From Desulfobacterales bacterium (GTDB lineage: Bacteria; Desulfobacterota; Desulfobacteria; Desulfobacterales; UBA2174_A): DNA of 7,561 nucleotides. Both the position numbers and the translations under genes were made by a program. The stretch is taken from contig JALOPD010000181.1 in NCBI GenBank assembly GCA_025454075.1, positions 1 through 7,561 of the forward strand, given 5' to 3'. The stretch's first letter is position 1; each line of letters starts with the position of its first letter. The notes beneath the pieces are model-generated. The model was given only the letters and a program-made list of their open reading frames with translations. It ran no database searches and had not been told where the DNA came from. This document shows positions 1 to 6,015 of the stretch, one piece after another.

Positions 1-74
1 CCAACCCCTTCGCGCGCCGCCGCCGCCAAGGCGTCGAGGGTCATGTTCTCCATGTCGAGCACTACGGTTTTCAT
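1..74 (-). CDS. N-terminus of a possible Phd/YefM-like antitoxin (cut by window edge)
   Basis: An open frame starts with ATG at 74 and runs off the left edge after 24 codons. It begins MKTVVLDMENMTLDALAAAA and continues REGV. A Shine-Dalgarno-like GGAG lies nine bases before the ATG on the minus strand, which supports this start. The pattern MKTV-hydrophobic-D, then a helix ending in AAREG, resembles the first 25 residues of Phd/YefM-type (prevent-host-death) antitoxins. In that family the segment is followed by a strand carrying a T-R-x-G-K-P-V-A motif, which would lie outside the window. Such proteins bind their own promoter and neutralise a toxin encoded next to them. The family call is an inference from a short fragment. 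It could equally be another small protein with a similar start. That a protein starts here is more certain than its identity. Confidence 0.45.
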   Translation of the reverse strand, partial: MKTVVLDMENMTLDALAAAAREGV

Positions 75-233
75 CCGATCGTTCTCCGGGATTGCATATA
101 ACGTTGCCTGGACGGGGGTGTAGCTGCAGCCATCGCTGGTTGGATCTTAGACCGGCCGGGTGCTGAAGTAAAGCGGTTGGCGTCTGCCGCCGCAGGTCAC
201 TGCATGGATCTGGCATTCCGCATATAAAAACCA

Positions 234-262
234 TTGCAACTCTATATATTGTAGACTATAAT
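234..262 (+). promoter_or_regulatory. Sigma70-type promoter of the lysine-rich miniprotein gene
   Basis: A perfect -10 box TATAAT (257-262) lies 17 bases downstream of TTGCAA (234-239), which matches the -35 consensus TTGACA at four of six positions. The two boxes sit in a short AT-rich island (about 222-280) that stands out from the GC-rich surroundings. Transcription would start near 269, giving a leader of roughly 70 bases before the gene at 338. No clear operator was seen. The predicted promoter reads away from the divergent gene that starts at 74. Confidence 0.65.
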
Positions 263-337
263 AACAGTTAACACAATCGACAGGGAGGCTGGACTTTCGA
301 TCAAGAGCCACCTAATCCAAGAACTGAGGAGGAAATG

Positions 338-499
338 ATGCCAGCAGCAAAGAAACCCGCCAAGACGACCAAAAAACCGGCTGCCAAGAAGACCACCGGC
401 AAGTGCGCCACCGGGAAATGCGCCGCCAAGAAGCCCGTCGCCAAAAAAACCGTCGCAAAAAAACCGGCCGCCAAGAAACCCGCCGCCAAGAAGAAGTAG
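338..499 (+). CDS. Small lysine/alanine-rich histone H1-tail-like protein
   Basis: This 53-residue protein is almost entirely K, A, P and T. Its repeats of the AAKKP/AKKP type resemble the C-terminal tail of histone H1 and bacterial H1-like (HctB/AlgP-type) proteins. Family knowledge suggests a DNA-binding, charge-neutralising nucleoid protein, but no folded domain is visible. Two adjacent ATGs occur at 335 and 338. The Shine-Dalgarno AGGAGG (327-332) is five bases from the second and only two from the first, so 338 is preferred. It begins MPAAKKPAKTTKKPAAKK and ends with three lysines before TAG. An internal duplication, TGKCATGKCA, places two cysteines five residues apart, which is unusual for a histone tail and might bind metal or form disulfides. 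The gene is monocistronic, with its own promoter upstream and a strong terminator 30 bases downstream. The protein is easily overlooked because of its size. The reading frame, ribosome site and flanking signals agree well; the function is inferred from composition only. Confidence 0.8.
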   Translation: MPAAKKPAKTTKKPAAKKTTGKCATGKCAAKKPVAKKTVAKKPAAKKPAAKKK

Positions 500-528
500 C
501 AGCGCCGGCGTCGACACCGCCACAAGTC

Positions 529-572
529 AACGGGGAGTTCCGGACGATCGCCGTCGCCGGAAGCTCCCCGTT
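529..572 (+). terminator. Strong hairpin terminator after the miniprotein gene
   Basis: Bases 529-543 pair with 557-572 to give a 15-bp stem with a single bulged G at 563 and a 13-base loop. It is followed directly by T573 and the short run TAT, so the T tract is weak, but the stem is very stable. It lies 30 bases after the stop codon of the lysine-rich gene. On the minus strand the same bases contain the stop codon (TAA, 574-572) of the dehydrogenase remnant. Confidence 0.75.
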
Positions 573-720
573 TATCGTGTTGCGGTAGTCTCCCAGCCGA
601 GCCTGCGCCACCACGCCCTAGCTCCGCCGTCCACCGGAAAAACCACCCCATTGACTAACGCCGCCTCGCTTCCGACGATGGGTAGCGCGATGCCGACCAG
701 TTCCACCGGCGCGCCGGAAA
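572..720 (-). pseudogene. C-terminal remnant of a short-chain dehydrogenase/reductase
   Basis: Reading leftwards from about 720, the frame gives APVELVGIALPIVGSEAA followed by LVNGVVFPVDGGARAWW, and ends at TAA (574-572). The string S-E-A-A-x-V-N-G-V-V-x-P-V-D-G-G matches the conserved C-terminal end of classical short-chain dehydrogenases, normally of the type LASDEASxVxGxxxxVDGG. These are NAD(P)-dependent oxidoreductases with a Rossmann fold. Nothing of the nucleotide-binding N-terminus (TGxxxGxG) or the YxxxK active site can be read in frame upstream. The same frame instead runs back into a transketolase-like stretch. I therefore read it as a relic brought next to another relic by deletion. 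The motif is short, so the call is moderately secure; the absence of an intact gene is clear. Confidence 0.45.
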
Positions 721-795
721 CGGCGCGCAGCGCCTTTAGCGCTGGCGAGTCCCGCGCCGCCGATGAGGCTGTGCTCCTCGTCCGGGCAGAGCAGA

Positions 796-944
796 GGCCG
801 GTCGCGAAGACGACGAAGGAATGGATGCAGAGGATCTGCACGGCGAGCGCCAGACCCGCGGCAGCGGCCGCCAGGTTCTGCTCGGCGATGCCCCTCGGGA
901 AATAGCCTTCCGGAAAAGTCCTTGAGCAAGTCGAAGTCGATCGT
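796..944 (-). pseudogene. Fragment of transketolase C-terminal (pyrimidine-domain) subunit
   Basis: On the minus strand the frame reads FPEGYFPRGIAEQN (about 918-875), then LAAAAAGLALAVQ and IHSFVVFATG (ending near 797). In transketolase and DXS-like enzymes the pyrimidine-binding domain has the equivalent run FPERFFNxGIAEQNMxGxAAGLAL, followed by IPFxxxFAVFATGRA. The glutamate of GIAEQ is the catalytic residue that contacts the thiamine pyrimidine ring. Just upstream, a different frame (about 944-915) gives DFDLLKDF, which fits the family and implies a frameshift at about 917. Downstream of ATG the expected R-A-x-x-Q-I-R segment is not preserved. The fragment covers only about 50 of the 300 or more residues of the family. 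It is a decayed remnant, probably from the same lost operon as the neighbouring dehydrogenase end, since such two-subunit transketolases often sit beside sugar dehydrogenases. Confidence 0.5.
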
Positions 945-1194
945 TCACTGCACGGCGCGCCGGTTCGATCAGCCCCCGGCCCCGATACGTGCGCGTTTGC
1001 CGGTTCGCGCGGCAGGGCAGCACATTGGTATTGACAGGCAGGGACTTCTCTCCTAACAAAGCGGATCCGCCATGCGTTCCGGGGACCGACGGTAATGGAC
1101 CGGCGACGGCAGGCCTCCGAACCATCGCATCGCACAGAGTCACTGACAGCCGGCCGGCCGATGCTCAGCCGCCCGAATGCCGAGGAGGGCAGAA
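945..1194. other. Stretch without a recognisable gene, upstream of the transporter operon
   Basis: Together with 500-944 this makes about 700 bases with no intact gene. Open frames exist on both strands here, but none shows a family motif, a Shine-Dalgarno at its start or sensible composition; they are arginine/serine-rich, as expected for chance frames in GC-rich DNA. The part from 945 to 1030 may be further decayed minus-strand coding sequence belonging to the transketolase relic, but I cannot recognise it. The part from 1031 holds a promoter candidate and the leader of the binding-protein gene, including the short palindrome CGGCCGGCCG (1151-1160). Confidence 0.5.
1031..1059 (+). promoter_or_regulatory. 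Candidate promoter for the ABC importer operon
   Basis: A perfect -35 box TTGACA (1031-1036) is followed after 17 bases by TAACAA (1054-1059), a poor -10 box that matches three of six consensus positions. Transcription would begin near 1066, leaving a leader of about 130 bases before the start codon at 1195. The weak -10 would fit an activator-dependent promoter, but no operator could be identified. No sigma54-type GG-N10-GC element with the usual flanks was noticed. Confidence 0.4.
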
Positions 1195-2427
1195 ATGAAG
1201 GCAGCCACCGCTATGGCAATGGTCCTGTGGATGGGGATGCTGGGGGTCGGCGTCGGCCGGACGGCCGCCGCCGATGAGGCCTGGCGCATCGGAACGATTC
1301 TTCCGCTCACGGGCCCGCAGGCCAAAAACGGCATCAAGAACTTCGATGGCATCCGGATCGCGACCGACATGATCAACGCGACCGGCGGGGTGCTGGGCCG
1401 GAAGGTGGTTCTGGTTTCCGCCGACGCCGCCGAGCCTCAAGCGGCGGCGAGCGAAGCCAACCGGCTCATCACCAACGAGAAGATCACGGCCATCATCGGC
1501 ACCCAGTCGAGCAGCCTGGCGATGGCGGCCACGGTGGTCGCGGAGCAGAACAAGGTCTTCTACCTCGAGAACGAAGGGGTATCCGGTCAGATCACGGGCC
1601 GCGGGTTCAAATACATCTTCCGCACGACCTTCAGCGGCGACATGATGGCCGCCCAGATGGTGGACTATGCCGCCCAGGTCCTGGCCCCAAGGCTCAGCAA
1701 GTCGTCCAGGGAGCTGCGTCTGGCGATCATCCATGAGGACGGCGGCTTCGGCACCTCCACGGGAACCGCCCTGCAGGCGCACGCCAAATCGCTGGGTCTG
1801 AACATCGTGGCGGTCGAAACCTACAGCGCCAAGACGGCCGACCTCTCCGGGCTGGTGCTCAAGCTGAAACAGGCCAAACCCGACGTCCTGATCGCGGCCC
1901 AGTACATCAACGACGCCATTCTCTTCCACCGCCAGTCCGCCGAGCTGCGCCTCGCCGTCCCGGTCATCGGCACCACGGCCGGCCAGGGCACCCCCGATTT
2001 CTACAGCGCCCTCACGAAGGACGCCGAAGGCATCCTGGCCGGCGGAATCCCGGCCGAGATCTCGATCGACCGGCTGGGCGCCGAGCAGAAATCGGAGGCC
2101 GCCGATTTCGTCAGGCGCTACCAGGCGTCCCACAACGGCGAGTACCCGAACCCCACCGCCTTCGTCGGCTTCGCCGGTGCGTGGATCCTGTACAAGCACA
2201 TCATGCCCCGGGCCGGCGGGCTGGACCCCGAGAAACTGCGCGAGGCGGCCCTGGGGCTGGACGTGCCGCCAGGCAAGGGCGTCCTCAACTGGGGGATCAG
2301 GTTCGCGCCTCCCGGAGCGCCCAACGCCGGCCAAAACGTTTACGCATCGGCGGGGATCAGCCAATGGCAGGACGGGAAGCTCAGGCTCGTCTTCCCCAGG
2401 GAAATCGCGACCGCCGAGGCCAGGTAG
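1195..2427 (+). CDS. Periplasmic substrate-binding protein of a Liv/HAAT-family ABC importer
   Basis: A 410-residue secreted binding protein that captures an amino acid or similar small ligand in the periplasm and delivers it to the permeases encoded just downstream. Residues 1-26 form a signal peptide: MKAATAMAMVLWMGMLGVGV, then GRTAAA, with likely cleavage before DEAW. The mature part begins with RIGTILPLTGPQAKNG (31-46), the typical first strand and loop of the LivJ/LivK-like type I fold (Peripla_BP_6). It continues with GGVLGRKVVL (64-73), IIGTQSSSLAMA (100-111) and the hinge-region EDGGFGTSTG (181-190). ATG 1195 is chosen over ATG 1177 because the Shine-Dalgarno GAGGAGGG (1182-1189) lies five bases before it and because it gives a clean signal peptide. 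Length is at the upper end for the family, with an unremarkable sequence. The ligand cannot be read from the sequence; branched-chain amino acids are only the family default. The urocanase downstream makes histidine or urocanate worth considering. Confidence 0.88.
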   Translation: MKAATAMAMVLWMGMLGVGVGRTAAADEAWRIGTILPLTGPQAKNGIKNFDGIRIATDMINATGGVLGRKVVLVSADAAEPQAAASEANRLITNEKITAIIGTQSSSLAMAATVVAEQNKVFYLENEGVSGQITGRGFKYIFRTTFSGDMMAAQMVDYAAQVLAPRLSKSSRELRLAIIHEDGGFGTSTGTALQAHAKSLGLNIVAVETYSAKTADLSGLVLKLKQAKPDVLIAAQYINDAILFHRQSAELRLAVPVIGTTAGQGTPDFYSALTKDAEGILAGGIPAEISIDRLGAEQKSEAADFVRRYQASHNGEYPNPTAFVGFAGAWILYKHIMPRAGGLDPEKLREAALGLDVPPGKGVLNWGIRFAPPGAPNAGQNVYASAGISQWQDGKLRLVFPREIATAEAR

Positions 2428-2475
2428 GCGGCCGCAGGCGCCCGAATCGACTCGCCGAACCCATGCGCCAGCCGT

Positions 2476-2540
2476 CCGTCATTCCGGCCCGCAACGCAAT
2501 CCTGGCCCGCGGCGGAGGCGGATCGGACCCGGCATGACGG
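2476..2540. repeat. Degenerate palindromic (REP/MITE-like) element between binding protein and livH
   Basis: CCGTCATTCCGG (2476-2487) and CCGGCATGACGG (2529-2540) are inverted repeats with 11 of 12 positions paired, separated by 41 bases. The ends and the inner CAATCCTGG (2497-2505) recall the widespread intergenic palindromes of proteobacteria whose ends read GTCATTCC...GGAATGAC. The element occupies the middle of the only sizeable gap in the operon. It could fold in the mRNA and lower expression of the membrane genes relative to the abundantly needed binding protein, which is a common arrangement. Identification as a member of a repeat family is inferred from resemblance. Confidence 0.5.
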
Positions 2541-2573
2541 CATGGGCCTGATCCGCTGATGATTCCTTAACCG

Positions 2574-3500
2574 ATGGACCAGACCCTCTTCATCCAGCTC
2601 CTGATCTCCGGCCTGCTGCTGGGCGGGGTGTATGCCCTGTCCAGCATCGGGCTCACCCTGATCTTCGGCGTGATGAAAATCGTCAATTTCGCCCACGGCG
2701 AATTCCTGATGATCGCCATGTACCTGAGCTTCTGGCTCTTCCACCTGCTGCACATGGACCCCTACCTGTCCATCGCCGTCGTGGCCCCGGCGCTCTTTGG
2801 GCTGGGGCTCCTGACCTACCGCATCGCCGTCCGCCCCACCCTGGGGGCGCCGCACCTGAACCAGATCTTCGTCATGGTCGGCCTGTCCATCGTGATCGAG
2901 AACGCGGCGCTTTTATGGTGGTCGGCGGATTTCCGCAGCGTGAGTCTCGACTACCTGCGCGCACAGATCGTGCTCGGCCCCTTTCCCGGCCTGGGCATAG
3001 AAGAGATCATCGTCAACCCGGGCCGCCTGATCGCCTTCCTGATCGGCCTCTCCATATCGATCGCCTTTTATCTCTTTCTGAAGCTGAGCTACAGCGGCAA
3101 GATCATCCGGGCCACCGCCCAGGACCGCTCGACCGCGCTGCTGATGGGCATCGACGTCGACAAGGTCTATAAGTTCACCTTTGCCGTCGGGCTGCTGCTC
3201 GTAGGGGTGGCCGGCGCCCTGATGATCCCCATGTTCACGGTGCACCCCTTCGTGGGTTTCGAGTTCGTGCTGGTGATGTTCGTGGTGGTGGTGTTCGGCG
3301 GCATGGGCAGCGTGGTTGGGGCGGTTCTGGCGGGGCTCTTCATCGGCGTCGTCGAGGTGTTCTCGGATTTCCTGATCGGGCCGGACAGCAAGCAGGCCGT
3401 GTATTTCCTGCTTTTCATCGCCGTGCTGGTGTTGAAGCCGTCCGGGCTTTTCGGGATCCGGGGCGAAGAGGAGGTCGAGCGCATTGAGGTCATCGAGTAG
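2574..3500 (+). CDS. livH: Branched-chain/hydrophobic amino acid ABC importer, LivH-type permease
   Basis: A 308-residue inner-membrane subunit that forms the translocation channel together with LivM. The opening ISGLLLGGVYALSSIGLTLI (11-30), followed by FGVMKIVNFAHGEF (31-44), is the hallmark of LivH. About eight hydrophobic segments are visible (roughly 8-31, 43-60, 65-84, 97-118, 150-170, 199-221, 227-260 and 274-288). The cytoplasmic loop around 174-203, with SGKIIRATAQDRSTALLMGI, is the EAA-like region that docks on the ATPase. The C-terminal FGGMGSVVGAVLAGLFIGVV (241-260) is also conserved. An in-frame TAA directly two codons upstream (2568-2570) fixes the start at 2574. No good Shine-Dalgarno is visible before it, which is odd for this operon. 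The gene lies 146 bases after the binding-protein gene and overlaps livM by 17 bases. Length is normal for the family. Confidence 0.93.
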   Translation: MDQTLFIQLLISGLLLGGVYALSSIGLTLIFGVMKIVNFAHGEFLMIAMYLSFWLFHLLHMDPYLSIAVVAPALFGLGLLTYRIAVRPTLGAPHLNQIFVMVGLSIVIENAALLWWSADFRSVSLDYLRAQIVLGPFPGLGIEEIIVNPGRLIAFLIGLSISIAFYLFLKLSYSGKIIRATAQDRSTALLMGIDVDKVYKFTFAVGLLLVGVAGALMIPMFTVHPFVGFEFVLVMFVVVVFGGMGSVVGAVLAGLFIGVVEVFSDFLIGPDSKQAVYFLLFIAVLVLKPSGLFGIRGEEEVERIEVIE

Positions 3501-4461
3501 CCGCCCGCTCCTTCTCGCCGCCGCCCTGCTGGCCCTGGGGCTGGCGCCGCTTTTCATCCGCAACGATTTCTACCTCGACGGGTTCATCCTGGTGTTTCTC
3601 TGGGCGAGCTTCTCCGGGGCCTGGAACATCCTGGGCGGCTACGCCGGCATGGTTTCGCTCGGGCACAACGCCTTTTTCGCGATCGGCGCCTACACCTCCA
3701 CCCTGCTCTTCCTGCGGCTGGGGATCAGCCCCTGGCTGGGAATGTTCGCCGGCGGCCTCCTGGCGGCGGCCGTGGGAGCGGGGCTCGGCATTGTGTGCTT
3801 CCGGCTGCGCAGCCATTACTTCGCTCTGGCGACCCTCGCCTTCGGCCAGGTGGCTTACATCCTGACGATGAACTGGCGCGGCCTGACTCAGGGCGCCGAG
3901 GGCATCGCGCTGCCGATCGAGCCCGGCCTGGCGCGCATGGTCTTCGCCTCCAAGCTCGCCTATGTCTACCTCGGGTTCGGGCTCTTTCTTGTGGTGCTGG
4001 CCGTAGCGATCGTCGTCGAGCGCTCCCGGCTGGGATACTTCCTGGCGGCCTTCCGCGAGAACGAGGACGCCGCCCGCGCGCTCGGCGTCAAGACGGGTCA
4101 GGTCCGGCTGGCCGCGATGGCGCTCAGCGCCTTTCTTTCGGCGGTCGCCGGCACGTTCTACGCGCAGTACGTGGTCTACATCGACCCTTCGGGCGTCAGC
4201 CGCCTGCAGCTCTCGGTGCAGGTCGCCCTGTTCGCCATCGTGGGCGGCCTCGGCACCTTCGGCGGGCCGGTCATCGGCGCCTGCATCTTCGTGCCGGTCA
4301 CGATCGCCCTGCGCAGCCAGCTCGGCACCACCGCGCCGGGGCTGCACATGATCATCTACGGCCTGATTCTGGTCCTGACCATGCTGTACATGCCCAAGGG
4401 GATCTACGGCACGCTCACGGCCTGGATGGCGGCACGCACCAAACGCGAGGACCGAAGATGA
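3484..4461 (+). CDS. livM: Branched-chain/hydrophobic amino acid ABC importer, LivM-type permease
   Basis: The second channel subunit, 325 residues. NILGGYAGMVSLGHNAFF (48-65) is the strongly conserved LivM motif. LGYFLAAFRENEDAARALGV (183-202) is the EAA-like coupling loop that contacts the ATPases. IVGGLGTFGGPVIGA (252-266) is also typical. Hydrophobic segments occur at about 8-24, 31-50, 61-79, 83-105, 112-128, 159-178, 208-228, 243-275 and 286-303. The start is TTG at 3484, inside the end of livH. It is supported by the Shine-Dalgarno AGGAGG at 3469-3474, nine bases upstream, and no better in-frame start exists nearby. The 17-base overlap with livH and the ATGA overlap with livG imply translational coupling. 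The tail is short and basic (TKREDRR). Length is normal for LivM without the extended N-terminal domain of the E. coli protein. Confidence 0.92.
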   Translation: MRSSSSRPLLLAAALLALGLAPLFIRNDFYLDGFILVFLWASFSGAWNILGGYAGMVSLGHNAFFAIGAYTSTLLFLRLGISPWLGMFAGGLLAAAVGAGLGIVCFRLRSHYFALATLAFGQVAYILTMNWRGLTQGAEGIALPIEPGLARMVFASKLAYVYLGFGLFLVVLAVAIVVERSRLGYFLAAFRENEDAARALGVKTGQVRLAAMALSAFLSAVAGTFYAQYVVYIDPSGVSRLQLSVQVALFAIVGGLGTFGGPVIGACIFVPVTIALRSQLGTTAPGLHMIIYGLILVLTMLYMPKGIYGTLTAWMAARTKREDRR

Positions 4462-5192
4462 AGGCGCTGCTCCAGGTATCCCGCGTCAGCAAGTGGTTCG
4501 GCGGCAACCCGGTCCTGCAGGACGTCAGCTTTGCGATCGAGCGCGGCGAGGTCGTGGGCCTGATCGGGCCGAACGGGGCGGGCAAGACCACGCTCTTCAA
4601 CGTCATCACGGGGTTTTTCGCGCCCCGGAACGGAAGCCTGTCCTTCGACGGCCATGAGATCGCGGGGCGCAAGCCCGAAATCCTGGCCCGCATGGGGCTC
4701 TGCCGCACGTTTCAGATCACCAAGCCCTTCGGCAGCATCCCCGTCCTGCAGAACGTGATGGTCGGCGCCCTCTGCCGCGAGAAGAGCGTCAAGGCCGCCG
4801 CCTGCCGGGCCGAGGAGGTCCTTGAGTTCGTCGGGCTGGCCGACAAGAAGCACCTGCTCGGGCGCAGCCTCACCATCTCCGACCGCAAGCGCCTCGAGGT
4901 GGCGCGGGGGCTGGCGACAGCCCCGAAGCTGTTTCTGCTGGACGAGGTCATGGCCGGGCTGACGCCCCACGAGCTGAAGGAGATGATGGCGCTGATCAAG
5001 CGCATCCGGGCGTCCGGGGTCACCCTCCTGATCATCGAGCACGTGATGGCGGCGATCATGCAGCTCTCGCAGCGCATCCTGGTGCTCGACTACGGCAAAT
5101 TGATCTGCTCCGGCGACCCGGCGGAGGTCACCTGCAATCCCGACGTGATCAGGGCCTACCTGGGGGAGGACTATCCCGGTGCTCAGGGTTGA
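4458..5192 (+). CDS. livG: ABC importer ATPase, LivG type, with non-canonical signature
   Basis: A cytoplasmic nucleotide-binding subunit of 244 residues that powers uptake as a partner of LivF. Walker A is GPNGAGKTT (37-45), the Q-loop is TFQITKPF with Q86, Walker B is LFLLDE (158-163), and the switch histidine is H195 in LIIEH. LivG family traits are the long region with PEILARMGLCRTFQ before the helical domain and MAGLTPHEL (165-173) after Walker B. The ABC signature, usually LSxGQ, reads LTISDRKRLEVARGLA (138-153): the central glycine and glutamine are missing. Related LivG-like proteins with L-T-x-x-D/G-R-K-R-L-E are, from memory, a known subgroup, so this is not simply decay. The Walker residues and the catalytic glutamate are intact. 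The start ATG overlaps the livM stop as ATGA, and the 3' end overlaps livF by 14 bases. Confidence 0.93.
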   Translation: MKALLQVSRVSKWFGGNPVLQDVSFAIERGEVVGLIGPNGAGKTTLFNVITGFFAPRNGSLSFDGHEIAGRKPEILARMGLCRTFQITKPFGSIPVLQNVMVGALCREKSVKAAACRAEEVLEFVGLADKKHLLGRSLTISDRKRLEVARGLATAPKLFLLDEVMAGLTPHELKEMMALIKRIRASGVTLLIIEHVMAAIMQLSQRILVLDYGKLICSGDPAEVTCNPDVIRAYLGEDYPGAQG

Positions 5193-5883
5193 GGGCCTCA
5201 ACGTCCACTACGGGGAGGTCCAGGTCCTCTTCGACGTCGCGCTCACGGTCGCGCCGGGCGAGATCGTCTCGATCGTGGGCGCCAACGCCGCCGGCAAGAC
5301 GACCCTGCTGCTGGCCATTTCGGGCCTGCTGAAGAAAAAGTCGGGCAGCATCCGCTTCGACGGGCAGCCGATCGAAGGCTGCACTCCCAACGCCATCGTC
5401 GATCGCGGGATCGTCCACATCCCCCAGGGCCGGCGGGTGTTTCCCCTGCTGAGCGTCGAGGAGAACCTCGAGGTCGGGGCCTATACCCCGCGTTCGCGGG
5501 CGGACCGCCGGGCGCTGTTGCAGGAGATGTACGGGATCTTCCCGAAGCTGGGCGAGCTCCGCAGCCAGCTCGCCGGTTCGCTCTCCGGCGGCGAGCAGCA
5601 GATGCTCGCGATCGCCCGCGGCCTGATGGCCAGGCCGACGCTGCTGCTGGTGGACGAGCCGTCCCTCGGCCTGGCGCCCATCCTGGTGGAAAACACCTTC
5701 CGGACGATCGACCGCATCAACCGCAACGGGGTCGCCATCCTGCTGGTCGAGCAGAATGTGGTCAAGGCCCTCACCCTCGCCCACCGGGCCTTCGTCCTCG
5801 AAAACGGCCGCATGGTCCTGCAAGGCGCAGGCAGCGAACTGCTCAGAAACGAGCATCTGAAGAAAGCATACCTCGGGCTGTGA
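5179..5883 (+). CDS. livF: ABC importer ATPase, LivF type
   Basis: The second nucleotide-binding subunit, 234 residues, typical length for LivF. Walker A is GANAAGKTT (34-42), where LivF proteins often have GANGAGKTT. The Q-loop glutamine is Q83 in IPQGRRVFP, a LivF hallmark. The signature LSGGEQQ (135-141) is canonical, and Walker B LLLVDE (155-160) is followed by PSLGLAP. The switch position has LLVEQN (188-193) with Gln in place of His, which is usual in LivF. The start is GTG at 5179, inside livG, with the purine-rich GGGGGAGGA (5162-5170) eight bases upstream. It closes the importer operon: a hairpin follows five bases after the stop. With LivG carrying a degenerate signature, the composite ATP site that uses the LivF signature is probably the more active one, which is an inference. 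Confidence 0.94.
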   Translation: MLRVEGLNVHYGEVQVLFDVALTVAPGEIVSIVGANAAGKTTLLLAISGLLKKKSGSIRFDGQPIEGCTPNAIVDRGIVHIPQGRRVFPLLSVEENLEVGAYTPRSRADRRALLQEMYGIFPKLGELRSQLAGSLSGGEQQMLAIARGLMARPTLLLVDEPSLGLAPILVENTFRTIDRINRNGVAILLVEQNVVKALTLAHRAFVLENGRMVLQGAGSELLRNEHLKKAYLGL

Positions 5884-5888
5884 GCGCG

Positions 5889-5920
5889 CGGTCGCCGCCG
5901 GCCCGTTGGCGGGTCGACCG
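5889..5920 (+). terminator. Hairpin at the end of the importer operon
   Basis: CGGTCGCCGCC (5889-5899) pairs with GGCGG (5908-5912) and CGACCG (5915-5920), giving 11 pairs with a two-base bulge (GT, 5913-5914) and an eight-base loop. It begins five bases after the livF stop. No T run follows, so it is not a textbook intrinsic terminator. It could protect the 3' end of the operon mRNA, or act together with Rho. Its position and the new promoter candidate downstream suggest that the urocanase is transcribed separately. Confidence 0.5.
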
Positions 5921-5987
5921 TGGACCGAAGCCGAACGGCCGGATCGTTAAGAAGGCCGCGCGCCTGCCCGGGACGTCGCTTTCCAGC

Positions 5988-6015
5988 TTCACCGGGGGGA
6001 GAAGTGTGATATAAC
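5988..6015 (+). promoter_or_regulatory. Extended -10 promoter candidate for the urocanase gene
   Basis: TGATATAAC (6007-6015) contains an extended -10 element (TG, one base, then TATAAC, five of six consensus positions). Sixteen bases upstream lies TTCACC (5988-5993), a weak -35 that matches TTGACA at four of six positions. Transcription would start near 6022, with a leader of about 100 bases. No Hut repressor operator could be identified with confidence. The short AT-rich core is conspicuous in otherwise GC-rich DNA. Confidence 0.5.

Noticed and set aside
248..277. Inverted ATTGT...ACAAT around the -10 box as an operator
   Set aside because: Arms of only five bases in an AT-rich island are likely by chance.
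242..523. Minus-strand G/F/L-rich frame opposite the lysine-rich gene
   Set aside because: Lysine codons read backwards give F/L, so the repeats are a by-product of the K/A-rich gene. The plus strand has the promoter, ribosome site and terminator.
651..905. 84-residue plus-strand frame
   Set aside because: It is antisense to the transketolase and dehydrogenase remnants, with no ribosome site and no recognisable motif.
1165..2364. 399-residue open frame on the minus strand, antisense to the binding-protein gene
   Set aside because: It is the mirror of a well-supported secreted binding protein. Its composition (rich in G, R, D, A, H) is typical of antisense frames in GC-rich DNA, and it has no family motif.
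3490..4347. Long minus-strand frame opposite livM
   Set aside because: Rich in E, Q, R, H and A with no hydrophobic core or motif. It is the complement of membrane-protein codons.
3795..4457. Possible N-terminal extension of livG in frame through livM
   Set aside because: The extension is arginine/proline-rich shadow sequence. The ABC domain begins normally at ATG 4458, with the ATGA overlap typical of coupled genes.
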